A stretch of DNA of 53,125 bases from positions 1 to 53,125 of the forward strand of contig JABWBR010000033.1 of NCBI GenBank assembly GCA_013360405.1, in the 5' to 3' direction. The notes beneath the pieces were generated by a model, which was not told where the DNA came from, ran no database searches, and was given only the letters and a program-made list of their open reading frames with translations. Shown here piece after piece: positions 15,129-24,955 of the stretch. The translations under genes were made by a program, and so were the position numbers. Positions within the stretch are counted from its first letter, which is position 1. Every line of letters starts with the position of its first letter. Source of the stretch: Saprospiraceae bacterium. Lineage in GTDB: Bacteria > Bacteroidota > Bacteroidia > Chitinophagales > Saprospiraceae.

Positions 15129-17408
15129 CTACTTTCGTTTGGCGCTCAGTTGGGCGTCTACGGCGGCAAGCGAGGCCATATTCACAATCTCCCTTACCGA
15201 GCAGTCGATAGGCACTACGTGAATCGGCTTTTTGAGTCCCATCAGAATGGGGCCGATGACCTCAGCGCCGCCGATTTCTTGCATGAGTTTGTAGGCAATA
15301 TTCCCGGAGTTTAAGTCGGGAAAAATAAGGGTGTTGACTTCCTTGCCATGCAATTTGCTGAAAGGAAAAATGCGTTCACGTAAATCCGCGTTCAACGCGC
15401 TGTTAGCCTGCATTTCGCCGTCGACGATCAGATCGGGGTATTTTTTGTGGAGTATTTTGACGGCTTCTCTGACCATAACGGCGGTTTCGGTGTCGGCTAC
15501 GGAACCGAAATTGGAATATGACAACATGGCGATGACCGGTTCGATATTAAACTTGCGCACTTCGGAGGCCGTAAGCAAGGCAGTCTGAGCCAGCGACTCG
15601 GCCGTGTGTTGCAGCGTAACCGTCGTATCAGCGAAAAAGAACGGACCTTTTTTCGTCATAATGACATACATACCCGCAATCTTGTCAATCCCGTCTTTTT
15701 TGCCCACAATCCGAAGGGCGGGGGCAATCGTATCGCCGTACCTGCTGGCAATACCCGAGATAAAAGCATCTGCTTCGCCTGTTTCCACCATCATGATACC
15801 AAAATGGTTGGAGTTGTACATCAGTTCGTAGGCCGTATTTTGGGTTAAGCCCTTGCGTTGTCGCTTTTTCCAGAAAATATCGGCGTATCGCTTGCGTCGT
15901 TCGCTTTCTTCCTGCGAGTGAATATCGACGATTTGCATCTCCGACAGATCCAGGCCGGCGGATTGGGCAATCTCGAGCATAGCGCCTTTGTCGCCCACCA
16001 GGATTGGGCGTGCAATGCCTTCATGCAACACTTCCTGGGCGGCTTTCAGCATTTTGAAATTATTAGCTTCCGCAAAAACGATATTCATCATTTGTTGCTT
16101 GGCTTTTTGCATGATCTCGCGCTGCAGCTTGTTGTCAAGCCCCAGTCTTTTCGACAATTCATCTTTATACTGATCCCAATCCTTGATTGGTTTCTGAGCC
16201 ACGCCGGAGTCCATGGCGGCTTTAGCCACTGCAGGCGCTATCGTGGAAATCAGGCGGGTATCGAGCGGTTTGGGCAGGATGTAATTTCTGCCAAAGGTAA
16301 GATTGGTCACATTATAAGCCATATTCACCGATTCGGGCACATCCTCTTTGGCCAGACTGGCGAGCGCCTTCACGGCGGCAATTTTCATTTCCTCGTTGAT
16401 CCGCTTTGCTCTTACATCCAGTGCCCCCCGGAAAATAAAAGGAAATCCCAGCACATTATTAACCTGGTTGGGATAATCGGAACGACCGGTGGCCATGATT
16501 ATATCCTTACGGGCAGCCATGGCATCTTCGTATGTTATCTCGGGGTCGGGGTTTGCCATTGCAAAAACGATGCAGTTGGGCGCCATGGATTGCACCATTT
16601 TTTTGGTGACGATATTGCCTTTCGACAAGCCAAAGAACACGTCTGCCCCGCTCATCGCTTCTTCGAGTGTGTGCACATTCCTTTTAGTGGCAAAATATCG
16701 TTTTGACTCGTTGAGATCCGTCCGGCTTTCGTGTAAAACACCCTTGGTATCAAGCATAATGACGTTCTCCAACTTCGCTCCCAGCGTAATGAGCAGCTTG
16801 GTACAGGCCACGGCAGAGGCGCCGGCGCCATTGACCACGATGACCACGTCCTCCAGTTTTTTGTTGCTCAGCTCCAGGGCGTTGAGTATACCTGCAGATG
16901 AAATAATAGCCGTGCCGTGCTGGTCGTCGTGCATCACGGGGATGTTCAGCTCTTCTACCAATCTCCTTTCGATTTCAAAACACTCGGGGGCTTTGATATC
17001 TTCGAGATTAATGCCGCCGAAAGTAGGGGAGATCTGTTTGACGGTTTCTACAAAAATGTCGATGTCTTTTGTAGAAATTTCGATATCAAACACATCTACG
17101 TCGGCAAAGATCTTAAAGAGCAGCCCTTTGCCCTCCATGACCGGTTTTCCGGCTTCGGCGCCGATATCGCCCAAGCCCAATACAGCCGTTCCGTTGGAGA
17201 TTACGGCTACCAGGTTTCCTTTGGCGGTATATTTGTAGACATCCTCCACGTTTTTTTCGATAGCCAGGCATGGAACTGCGACGCCGGGGGAGTAGGCCAG
17301 AGACAAATCGCGTTGCGTGCTATAGGGTTTGGTGGGTACTACTTCAATTTTTCCAGGACGTCCGTTGAAGTGATAATCCAGGGCGTCTTGATCTTTTATT
17401 TTTGCCAT
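15129..17408 (-). CDS. maeB: NADP-dependent malic enzyme, MaeB type
   Basis: A malic enzyme fused to a phosphotransacetylase-like domain. It oxidatively decarboxylates malate to pyruvate with NADP+, supplying NADPH and pyruvate. Residues 1 to about 430 form the malic enzyme part: YSPGVAVPC, the GNLVAVISNGTAVLGLGDIG glycine-rich segment, VMHDDQHGTAI at the metal site, and the Rossmann motif VNGAGASAVA. Residues about 430-759 match the PTA/PTB domain, which in MaeB proteins has an allosteric rather than catalytic role. The length of 759 residues is exactly that of this class. It is transcribed alone, convergent with the phospholipase-like gene and divergent from aroE. Confidence 0.95.
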   Translation of the reverse strand: MAKIKDQDALDYHFNGRPGKIEVVPTKPYSTQRDLSLAYSPGVAVPCLAIEKNVEDVYKYTAKGNLVAVISNGTAVLGLGDIGAEAGKPVMEGKGLLFKIFADVDVFDIEISTKDIDIFVETVKQISPTFGGINLEDIKAPECFEIERRLVEELNIPVMHDDQHGTAIISSAGILNALELSNKKLEDVVIVVNGAGASAVACTKLLITLGAKLENVIMLDTKGVLHESRTDLNESKRYFATKRNVHTLEEAMSGADVFFGLSKGNIVTKKMVQSMAPNCIVFAMANPDPEITYEDAMAARKDIIMATGRSDYPNQVNNVLGFPFIFRGALDVRAKRINEEMKIAAVKALASLAKEDVPESVNMAYNVTNLTFGRNYILPKPLDTRLISTIAPAVAKAAMDSGVAQKPIKDWDQYKDELSKRLGLDNKLQREIMQKAKQQMMNIVFAEANNFKMLKAAQEVLHEGIARPILVGDKGAMLEIAQSAGLDLSEMQIVDIHSQEESERRKRYADIFWKKRQRKGLTQNTAYELMYNSNHFGIMMVETGEADAFISGIASRYGDTIAPALRIVGKKDGIDKIAGMYVIMTKKGPFFFADTTVTLQHTAESLAQTALLTASEVRKFNIEPVIAMLSYSNFGSVADTETAVMVREAVKILHKKYPDLIVDGEMQANSALNADLRERIFPFSKLHGKEVNTLIFPDLNSGNIAYKLMQEIGGAEVIGPILMGLKKPIHVVPIDCSVREIVNMASLAAVDAQLSAKRK

Positions 17409-17483
17409 GACAATATTATTTTGAGGGGGCTAAAGTTAAGAAAATTATCTTGCGAAAGGTAAATAATCCTTGTCTCAGATTGC

Positions 17484-17491
17484 TATCTTTG
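17484..17491 (+). promoter_or_regulatory. Candidate -7 promoter element (TATCTTTG) abutting aroE
   Basis: Exact TAnnTTTG match that ends only four bases before the aroE start codon. If used, transcription would begin at or within a few bases of the ATG, giving a leaderless or nearly leaderless message. Confidence 0.45.
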
Positions 17492-17495
17492 ACAA

Positions 17496-18245
17496 ATGAA
17501 AAGGCTATATGGCTTGATCGGTTTTCCCTTGTCTCATTCCTTCTCTAAGCGCTATTTTACAGAAAAGTTTGTGCGCGAGAACCTTACGGAATGTAGTTAC
17601 GAACTTTTTCCTCTCGATAGCATCAAACTATTACCTGAGTTGTTGAAACGGCATCCGGAACTGCTCGGTTTTAATGTGACTATTCCCTACAAACAGGCCG
17701 TTTTACACTATTTAGACGAACTAGACTCCGATGCGGAAAAGGTTGGCGCGGTCAACACGGTGGTAATCAATAGCAAATCGCGCCTGGTAGGGTATAATAC
17801 CGATGTAATTGGGTTCAGGCAATCCCTTGTCCAGGCACGGAGCACCCATCATCGTGCCTTGGTATTGGGTAGCGGAGGTGCGAGCAAGGCCGTCACTTTT
17901 GTACTTGATGAAATGCATGTGCCATACACCCTGGTATCTCGCCATGCAGGCAATACGCGGTTAATCTACAGCGACATAAATAAGGATATAATAAGCAATT
18001 GTGACTTGATTATTAATACCACTCCGTTGGGTATGTATCCGGAAGTAGACAGCTATCCGCCCATACCTTATCATTTTATCACAGAAAAGCATTTACTTTA
18101 CGACCTGGTTTACAATCCCCCGCAAACTTTGTTTATGATCAAGGGAAAAGCGCATGGGGCCGAGGTACTAAATGGACTGGAAATGTTGTATCTTCAAGCC
18201 GAAGCCGCATGGGAACTTTGGAACCCCGCTAAACATTCACAATGA
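17496..18245 (+). CDS. aroE: Shikimate dehydrogenase
   Basis: Reduces 3-dehydroshikimate to shikimate with NADPH in the pathway to aromatic amino acids. The N-terminus has the substrate-binding LIGFPLSHSFSKRYF (the two Ser of SHS). NVTIPYKQAV carries the catalytic Lys, then GAVNTVV and GYNTDVIGF supply the catalytic Asp. The NADP site is LVLGSGGASKAV, and DLVYNPPQT and NGLEMLYLQAEAAWELW close the protein. The length of 249 residues is normal for AroE. Its stop overlaps the start of the proline dehydrogenase gene by four bases (ATGA), so the two are co-translated. Confidence 0.95.
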   Translation: MKRLYGLIGFPLSHSFSKRYFTEKFVRENLTECSYELFPLDSIKLLPELLKRHPELLGFNVTIPYKQAVLHYLDELDSDAEKVGAVNTVVINSKSRLVGYNTDVIGFRQSLVQARSTHHRALVLGSGGASKAVTFVLDEMHVPYTLVSRHAGNTRLIYSDINKDIISNCDLIINTTPLGMYPEVDSYPPIPYHFITEKHLLYDLVYNPPQTLFMIKGKAHGAEVLNGLEMLYLQAEAAWELWNPAKHSQ

Positions 18246-19498
18246 AACGTTCTGTTCAGCCTATACCAAAAAATTTAACCAAATTAGAAGCAATGGCTAA
18301 GTCTATCCAAGCTGCTAATCAACAACCCGTAGTTGATTTCCAAAATACCGAGATCGCCTTCGCCGGCAAATCGGAGAAAGAACTCAGAAAAGCAGCGCGT
18401 CTGTTCGGCGTCATGAATAACCACTGGTTGGTAGGTGTCGGCGCCAAATTGGGCATCACGGCTATCAAGATGCACCTGCCTTTCGTGGAGTCTATGGTCA
18501 AAAGTACCATCTTTGAACAATTCTGCGGCGGTACTACTTTGTTGGAATGCCAAAAAACAGTGCACAAACTATACGAGCAAAAAGCGCTTACCATCCTGGA
18601 TTATGGTGCGGAGGCCAAAGAGTCGGAGGCCGATTTCAACCATACCATGAATGAAACAATCCGTGCTATCGAATTTGCCGCACAAGAAGAGGCTATCGTC
18701 ATGCTTAGCAGCAAAATTACCGGCATGGCTCGCTTCGGCCTCCTGGAATTGATCTCTCAAGGAGGAGAACTCACCCCCGAACTCCGCATTGAGTACAGAA
18801 ATGTATTGAAGCGCATTGATGCCGTTTGTTATACGGCAAGCCAAAAGGGTATGTCAGTGTCTTTTGATGCAGAAGAAAGCTGGATTCAAAATGCCATAGA
18901 TCATTTGGTGAATATTATGATGCGCAGATACAATAAGGATAGGGTAGTGGTGTATAATACGTACCAGCTGTACCGCACCGACCGTCTGCAATATATTATC
19001 GATTCCTTCAACCAGGCGCAAAGAGGTGAATATTTGCTTGGCGCTAAACTGGTAAGAGGAGCGTATATGGAACGCGAAAGAAACCGGGCTGAGCAAATGG
19101 GGTATCCTTCGCCCATCCAGGTAAACAAAGAAGCCACCGACGATGCCTACAACATGGCGCTGCGCTTCTGTATCGACAATTATGAGCATATCTCCGTATG
19201 CAATGCTACTCACAATGCGGAAAGCAGCTTGTTGATGGCCCAACTCATTGATCAGAAAGGAATTGCTCGCAACCATCCCCACTTGTTATTCAGCCAATTG
19301 CTGGGTATGAGCGATAATATTACGTTCAATTTGTCGCACGCCGGCTTCAATGCAGCCAAATATGTACCCTACGGGCCTGTAAAAGACGTGGTGCCTTATC
19401 TCATCAGGCGCGCAGAGGAAAACTCTTCCGTAACCGGCGATATGAGCAGGGAATACCAACTCGTGCAAAAGGAAATGAAGCGAAGAGAACTGGCCTGA
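18242..19498 (+). CDS. Proline dehydrogenase
   Basis: FAD-dependent proline dehydrogenase (418 residues, monofunctional), which oxidises proline to delta-1-pyrroline-5-carboxylate and feeds electrons to the quinone pool. Family motifs are present in order: VYNTYQLYRTDRL, KLVRGAYMERERN (the KLVRGAY signature), ATHNAESS, and the C-terminal YGPVKDVVPYLIRRAEENSS, whose RRAxEN residues bind proline. The N-terminal ~80 residues are helical and typical of the eukaryote-like or Bacteroidota type. The pyrroline-5-carboxylate dehydrogenase is not in this window. It is coupled to aroE by an overlapping start and followed by a 201-base gap before the first giant repeat protein. Confidence 0.92.
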   Translation: MKRSVQPIPKNLTKLEAMAKSIQAANQQPVVDFQNTEIAFAGKSEKELRKAARLFGVMNNHWLVGVGAKLGITAIKMHLPFVESMVKSTIFEQFCGGTTLLECQKTVHKLYEQKALTILDYGAEAKESEADFNHTMNETIRAIEFAAQEEAIVMLSSKITGMARFGLLELISQGGELTPELRIEYRNVLKRIDAVCYTASQKGMSVSFDAEESWIQNAIDHLVNIMMRRYNKDRVVVYNTYQLYRTDRLQYIIDSFNQAQRGEYLLGAKLVRGAYMERERNRAEQMGYPSPIQVNKEATDDAYNMALRFCIDNYEHISVCNATHNAESSLLMAQLIDQKGIARNHPHLLFSQLLGMSDNITFNLSHAGFNAAKYVPYGPVKDVVPYLIRRAEENSSVTGDMSREYQLVQKEMKRRELA

Positions 19499-19546
19499 CG
19501 TTTGATGATTTTAACAATTGAAAAGAATTAATATCAATTAATCTTC

Positions 19547-19554
19547 TATATTTG
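19547..19554 (+). promoter_or_regulatory. Candidate -7 promoter element (TATATTTG)
   Basis: Exact TAnnTTTG match 145 bases upstream of the first giant repeat-protein gene. It would give an unusually long 5' leader for this genome. Nothing else of note was seen in the 201-base gap 19499-19699. Confidence 0.35.
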
Positions 19555-19699
19555 TAATTCCTAACCCAATTATCAACCCTGGTGTTGTCATAATTCAATC
19601 GCTTTTATTACGCTAACACGCTATGAGGAAGCAGTTCGCATCATGCGACTGAACTATAATCCCGTTGGATGTATCCTGGTATATTGAAATATTCCAAGG

Positions 19700-22600
19700 A
19701 TGACAAAAACCGATTTTGCGATGTGGCGTAAGATTCCCTCTTTGCTAAGCTTATTCTTTTGTTGGTATGGTACGTTGGTAGGGCAATCTCCTTCCGATTG
19801 TGCCGGCGCTATCGTTATTTGCAGCGACGGCCCTGTAGCTTTTAATCCCAGCAGTATTGATTTCGATGATTATAGCAATACCGATAATGACCCGGGGTGT
19901 TTGCTTACTTTCGAAAACCAGAGTGTCTGGTATTATTTTGAATTCAGGGAGGATATGCCGCCTAATAGTATCATAGAGTTTTTGATAAACCCTAATGGCG
20001 GCTTCGGAGAGGACTACGACTTTGCCATCTACGGCCCCAATGTGGCCTGCGATAGCCTGGGCGAACCCATACGATGCTCTTTTGCCAATTTTTTGTGCAC
20101 GGAATGCCCTTTTACCGGCCTCGGCAACGGCGCAACCGATACGTCGGAAGGCGCTGAGGGCGAAGACGGCTTTGTCGCTCCCATGATGGTGCAGCCTGGA
20201 CAAGGTTTTTTTATGATCCTCGATAACTGGTACGGCTCCTCCACCGGCTTTGAACTTACCTGGGGCGGCTCGGCGGCGCCCTATCTCAACTGCCTCGCCG
20301 ACCCCGCATGCAGCAATTTTTCGGTTATAGGTGGTACCGATCTTCAGCTTTGCGCAATGGATACGTCACTGACCTTGTCCGCTTCGACAACGGGATTCGG
20401 CCCAGGTACGGTTTACTCCTGGACCTCGGTCAACGGGTTGGATGCTTTGCTCGATGATACTCAGGTGCTAAACCCCACGCTCCAACTTTCCGATACCCTT
20501 TCGGGTAATTATATGCTCCGCATTACGGCTCAGCGCAATAATTGTATCGAAACAGATACGATTGCGGTAGCTATTACGCCGGCGCCTGCCATTGTCATAT
20601 CGGGCGATACCATAGCATGCTTGAATAGCACGGTTACACTTAATGCAGGTCCTGGTTATACCGACTACCAATGGTCTAACGACAGCACTTCGCAAAGTAT
20701 TAGCGTATTGGCAGGGCTTTCTTATTCGGTGACTATTACGGATGCCAATGGTTGTCGGAATAGCGACAGCATTTTGGTATCGACCTATGCGGTTGCCGAT
20801 CCTGTCATTCAGGGCAGCGCCCAATTGTGCGAAAATAGCAGCAGTACCTTGTCAGCGCCCCCGGGGTTTGTAGCCTGGAGTTGGTCAACCGGCATCAATG
20901 ACTCTACTATCGTTATTTCTTCTGCAGCCGATTACCGTCTCACCGTGACGGATGCTAACGGCTGTCAATACGCAGACACACTGGCCGTAACGGTGGCGCC
21001 GCTTCCTCAACCCGCTATTTCGGGAAGTCTTACTTTTTGTGAAAATGGGCAGACGACCATCGATGCAGGACCCGGTTTTGCCGGATATTCATGGACGGGC
21101 GGCACGAACCTTGCTCAGTTACAGGTGGATTTGCCCGGCTTATATGCCGTAACCGTCACCGACGCCAACGGTTGCCAAGGAGCAGATACGGTCGACGTAG
21201 CTACCTGGCCCCTGCCCGCTCCGCAAATCGACGGCGCTTTGACCTATTGCGCCGATGGAAGTACTTCGCTTTCGGTAAACGGCAGTTTTCAGTCTTATCT
21301 CTGGTCGACATCAGAAACAAGCAGCGCAATCGTATTTTCAGGAACCGGACAGGTAGGCGTTACCGTCAGCGACGCCAACGGCTGCCAGGGCCAAGCCAAC
21401 GTAAACATCACGCAATTGTCTTTGCCGCAGATCAATTTAGCCGACAACGCGGCATTTTGCCCCGGCGGTTCTACCCAACTCGACGCCGGCCCTGGTTTTT
21501 CGGTCTATCAATGGACCGGAGGACTGCCGCAACAGGCCATTACGGTAAATACGCCCGGCACTTATAGCGTGACAGTCACCGATGCAAATGGTTGCTCAAC
21601 TACCGACAGCACTGCCGTCAGTGAACTCGCAGCCCCTGTAGTCCAAATTACAGGCCCACAGGGTTTGTGCCCGGGATCTTCAACTACGCTTGCAACGGAT
21701 ACCCCATTCGCAAATTATAACTGGGCGCCGGGAGGAAACGGCAACTCGCTTGTTATCGACCAACCCGGAATGTATAGCGTGACGGTGACGGATGCAAACG
21801 GTTGTTCGGCTCAGGATGACATCCAAATTGCCTCTTTTCAAGCGCCGCAGGTTAGTATTCAGGGTAATTTAAAGATTTGCGCAAATAGCACAACTATCCT
21901 TAATGCAGGTACAGGCTTTTCAGCATACAACTGGACCGGAGCAGTCACTTCTCCCACGCTTGTAGTCGGCATGCCCGGTAATTACAGCGTGACGGTCACC
22001 GATGCCAACGGTTGTTCGGCCTCGGCAGGCGTGGATGTCGTAGGCCACCAGGTTTCTCCGCCCCCGGTTCCGCTACAGACAGACATCTGCCTCGGGGAAA
22101 CGGCTTTTTTTGACGCCGGCACATCATATATTAGTTACGAATGGCCCGATGGCTCAATGGGAGCTACTTACAGCACGAGTCTGCCGGGTAATTACTCCCT
22201 GACGGTTGTAGATACGGCCAACTGCTCATTGACCGTGCCTTTTAATGTAGCACAAAATGCGTTGCCCAATATCAGCATCGTTGCACCGGCATCCCTTTGC
22301 GAAAACGATACCGCAGCACTACTAGCCGACGCAACTTATCCTTTGTATATATGGTCGACAGGAGAATTTACCGCAGGTATAGTAATCAGTACGCCGGGAG
22401 ATTACTCGCTTACTGTGGAAGACGCTAACGGTTGCAGAAACCAGGCTACTACCACGATAACGGCTTTCCCTTCGCCGGTGGTGACTTTGTCAGGACAAAC
22501 TTCTTTTTGTGAAGGAACCAGTACGGTATTGCAGGCTACACCGGGATTTTTGCAGTACAATTGGAACGGAAACGGAAATACCGATATCATGCAAATTACG

Positions 22601-24679
22601 GTGGATGCCCCTGGTTTAGTAGAGCTGACCGTGACTGATGCCAACGGATGCCAGGCTTCTACAACCGCGCAGGTTACTTCGTTGGCTGCGCCGGATGTGG
22701 TAATTACCGGTGATAGTTTCTTATGTGCAGGGGCTACCGCATTGCTGCTTGCAGAGGGCAATTTCTCATCGGTCTCCTGGAACGGGAGTATGGCGTCAAA
22801 CCCCTTGCAAATCAACCAACCCGGCATCTACCAGGCTATCGCTACGGGCTCCAATGGATGTACCGCGACGGAAGAAATCACTGTAGCACAGGTCTCGCTG
22901 CCCGCTTCGCAGGCCGGCCCCGACGAAAACTTAGATTGCCAGCAAAACTCGGTTCAACTCGGGGATTTACCCGGGACAGGTAGTCAAAACTGGATTTTTT
23001 CCTGGCAGGGTCCGGGTATTACGGCATCAAACAGCCCATTGCCGCAACCCGAAGTTACCTCTCCCGGATTGTATACCCTTATAGTCACCGATTCGGTAAG
23101 TGGTTGTCTCTCCGTTCCGGATACGGTGATGGTGGAGGATACAAGGGATTATCCTGTGGTGCAGATTAGTGCGAGCGATACCATCAACTGCAATACCTTA
23201 ACTGCAAATATCAATAGTCTGGGATCATCAGGGGGAAGTGGGTTCGTTTATCAATGGCTCGACGCCAATGCCCAGCCTATTGTGAATGAAAACGGCCCGT
23301 CCCTGCAGGTAAATGCCCCCGGCGTATTTGCGCTAAGCATAATCAATACACTCAACCAGTGTGCGGATACTGCTAATATAGAGGTAATAGCCGACTTTCA
23401 ATACCCGGTTGTGGACGCAGGTATTAGTCAAACACTCAACTGCTACAATTCCTTTGTACAGCTAAGCGGAACCGTCAGCGACTCCGGAAGTCCTGCAAAT
23501 TCTTATGAAATCAATTGGTCGACATCCAATGGCCAAATTGTATCTGGGACGCAATCGCTAAATCCGGCCGTTAGTAGTTCTGGCGTTTACATGTTGTTGG
23601 CGACTAATACATCAACCGGATGCAGTGCATCGGACAGTGTTGTCGTAGTTACTGATACCGCAGCGCCAGTTGCTGAAGCAGCTGATCCGTTTTTGTCTAT
23701 CAACTGCCTCACTTCCAACGTAACCCTGACCGTTTCGCCGGAATCTATGGGAGCAGGCCTGGAAGCTACGTGGTTGAATTCGTTAGGACAGCCCGTTAGT
23801 TCTACGGTTAGCCAACCGGGGATATATATCTTGCAGGTCACCAACACGCAAAATGGTTGCAGTAGTACCGACCAGGTGTTGGTTAGCTTATCCGACAACA
23901 TTCCCAGAGCTGAAGAGATACAAGTATTATCTCCGAAGTGCTACGGCGACGCTACCGGTGTGATACAAATCGTAAGGATACAAGGTGGGCAACCTCCTTA
24001 TCAATATTATGTAGATGATGTTTTATTTAATGGCCAGTCCGGGCTTCACAACCTTTCGGCGGGCATTTACGATTTAGAAATCATTGACGTAAGCGGCTGC
24101 CGGTGGGATACGGCTATTATCGTTCAGCCGGGAACCGATCCGCAGATTGAACTTGGGGATGACCGGTACGTACCCCTGGGAGAATCAACAGATATTGAAG
24201 TCCAACTCAACATACCGGATGACGCTGTATCCAGTCAATTTCTGCTTAGCAGCGATACATTACTCTGCGTAGATTGCCGGGAGTATACGCTTTCTCCGTG
24301 GCGAACAACAGCCGTAGTAGGTGAAGTAGTGGATACCAACGGTTGTATAGCCCGGGACGTGGTCTATATTTACGTAGATCAAACCCGAAGAGTCTATATC
24401 CCTAATGCATTCACGCCCAACGGGGATGGTGTAAACGATCGATTCTATATATTTGGTGATACGGATGTGAAATTAATCAGATCGCTGACCATACACCATC
24501 GCTGGGGCGGTAAGGCTTTTGAAGTCTATAACATACCTCCGAATAATCCTGCCTACGGATGGGACGGCTATAACCTGGGCAGGCCGCACAACACGGGTGT
24601 GTTCGTATATATGGCTGAAATCGAATTTATTGACGGCAGTGTTGAATTATTTGAAGGCGATATAACGCTCCTCTACTAG
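19700..24679 (+). CDS. Giant Ig-like repeat surface protein with gliding-motility C-terminal domain (1659 aa)
   Basis: A secreted surface protein, probably an adhesin or filament of the SprB kind. Order of parts: a signal peptide (ends near GTLVGQ); a Cys-rich N-terminal head (about 30-200, with QSVWYYFEF, YDFAIYGPNV and GFFMILDN); one Ig/PKD-like domain; then 11 tandem units of 70 residues (residues about 294-1065, bases 20579-22894). Four longer PKD-like domains come next, then a SprB-type module (CYGDATGVIQI, then GGQPPYQYYVDD). The protein ends in the C-terminal gliding-motility domain (IPNAFTPNGDGVNDRFYI, then HRWGGKAFE, GWDGYNLGR and VFVYMAE), a type B T9SS signal. The paralogue at 24956-31582 has the same plan with more units. 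The ligand is unknown. The start gives seven residues before the hydrophobic core; a later Met eight codons on is possible. Confidence 0.9.
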   Translation: MTKTDFAMWRKIPSLLSLFFCWYGTLVGQSPSDCAGAIVICSDGPVAFNPSSIDFDDYSNTDNDPGCLLTFENQSVWYYFEFREDMPPNSIIEFLINPNGGFGEDYDFAIYGPNVACDSLGEPIRCSFANFLCTECPFTGLGNGATDTSEGAEGEDGFVAPMMVQPGQGFFMILDNWYGSSTGFELTWGGSAAPYLNCLADPACSNFSVIGGTDLQLCAMDTSLTLSASTTGFGPGTVYSWTSVNGLDALLDDTQVLNPTLQLSDTLSGNYMLRITAQRNNCIETDTIAVAITPAPAIVISGDTIACLNSTVTLNAGPGYTDYQWSNDSTSQSISVLAGLSYSVTITDANGCRNSDSILVSTYAVADPVIQGSAQLCENSSSTLSAPPGFVAWSWSTGINDSTIVISSAADYRLTVTDANGCQYADTLAVTVAPLPQPAISGSLTFCENGQTTIDAGPGFAGYSWTGGTNLAQLQVDLPGLYAVTVTDANGCQGADTVDVATWPLPAPQIDGALTYCADGSTSLSVNGSFQSYLWSTSETSSAIVFSGTGQVGVTVSDANGCQGQANVNITQLSLPQINLADNAAFCPGGSTQLDAGPGFSVYQWTGGLPQQAITVNTPGTYSVTVTDANGCSTTDSTAVSELAAPVVQITGPQGLCPGSSTTLATDTPFANYNWAPGGNGNSLVIDQPGMYSVTVTDANGCSAQDDIQIASFQAPQVSIQGNLKICANSTTILNAGTGFSAYNWTGAVTSPTLVVGMPGNYSVTVTDANGCSASAGVDVVGHQVSPPPVPLQTDICLGETAFFDAGTSYISYEWPDGSMGATYSTSLPGNYSLTVVDTANCSLTVPFNVAQNALPNISIVAPASLCENDTAALLADATYPLYIWSTGEFTAGIVISTPGDYSLTVEDANGCRNQATTTITAFPSPVVTLSGQTSFCEGTSTVLQATPGFLQYNWNGNGNTDIMQITVDAPGLVELTVTDANGCQASTTAQVTSLAAPDVVITGDSFLCAGATALLLAEGNFSSVSWNGSMASNPLQINQPGIYQAIATGSNGCTATEEITVAQVSLPASQAGPDENLDCQQNSVQLGDLPGTGSQNWIFSWQGPGITASNSPLPQPEVTSPGLYTLIVTDSVSGCLSVPDTVMVEDTRDYPVVQISASDTINCNTLTANINSLGSSGGSGFVYQWLDANAQPIVNENGPSLQVNAPGVFALSIINTLNQCADTANIEVIADFQYPVVDAGISQTLNCYNSFVQLSGTVSDSGSPANSYEINWSTSNGQIVSGTQSLNPAVSSSGVYMLLATNTSTGCSASDSVVVVTDTAAPVAEAADPFLSINCLTSNVTLTVSPESMGAGLEATWLNSLGQPVSSTVSQPGIYILQVTNTQNGCSSTDQVLVSLSDNIPRAEEIQVLSPKCYGDATGVIQIVRIQGGQPPYQYYVDDVLFNGQSGLHNLSAGIYDLEIIDVSGCRWDTAIIVQPGTDPQIELGDDRYVPLGESTDIEVQLNIPDDAVSSQFLLSSDTLLCVDCREYTLSPWRTTAVVGEVVDTNGCIARDVVYIYVDQTRRVYIPNAFTPNGDGVNDRFYIFGDTDVKLIRSLTIHHRWGGKAFEVYNIPPNNPAYGWDGYNLGRPHNTGVFVYMAEIEFIDGSVELFEGDITLLY
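20579..22894 (+). repeat. Eleven tandem 70-residue (210-bp) units
   Basis: Ten units of exactly 70 residues and one of 72, starting PAPAIVISGD and ending TVAQV. Each carries Cys at unit position 14 and again at about 59 within TDANGC (or a variant), an aromatic-x-W-(S/T/N) motif at 30-33, and PG-x-Y-x-VTVTDANGC at the end. The units are diverged in DNA but strictly in register. Confidence 0.9.
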
Positions 24680-24955
24680 ATTTTTATTACAATTTCACTA
24701 TAGCGATCTGCATTCGGTTATGTTACTGCGATGCAGCATTGGGCGATATTTCATCCTTTTTTGCCCTTTTTGCTTTTTTTCATTTTGTTTAACACCTCTT
24801 CATTTAAAATTTGCAGTTAAATTTGTGTGAATTTTGCCAATTAGCATTGGCATACTTACCCCGCCACCCCTTCAATATTTTGGCAAATAGCTAAATGTCG
24901 ACTTTCTTTTTACTATTTACATCATATATATTGTTTTGGAAAACAAACAACAACT

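Noticed and set aside
15858-17462. Long plus-strand readings opposite maeB
   Set aside because: They are antisense shadows of the malic enzyme, which is complete and conserved on the other strand.
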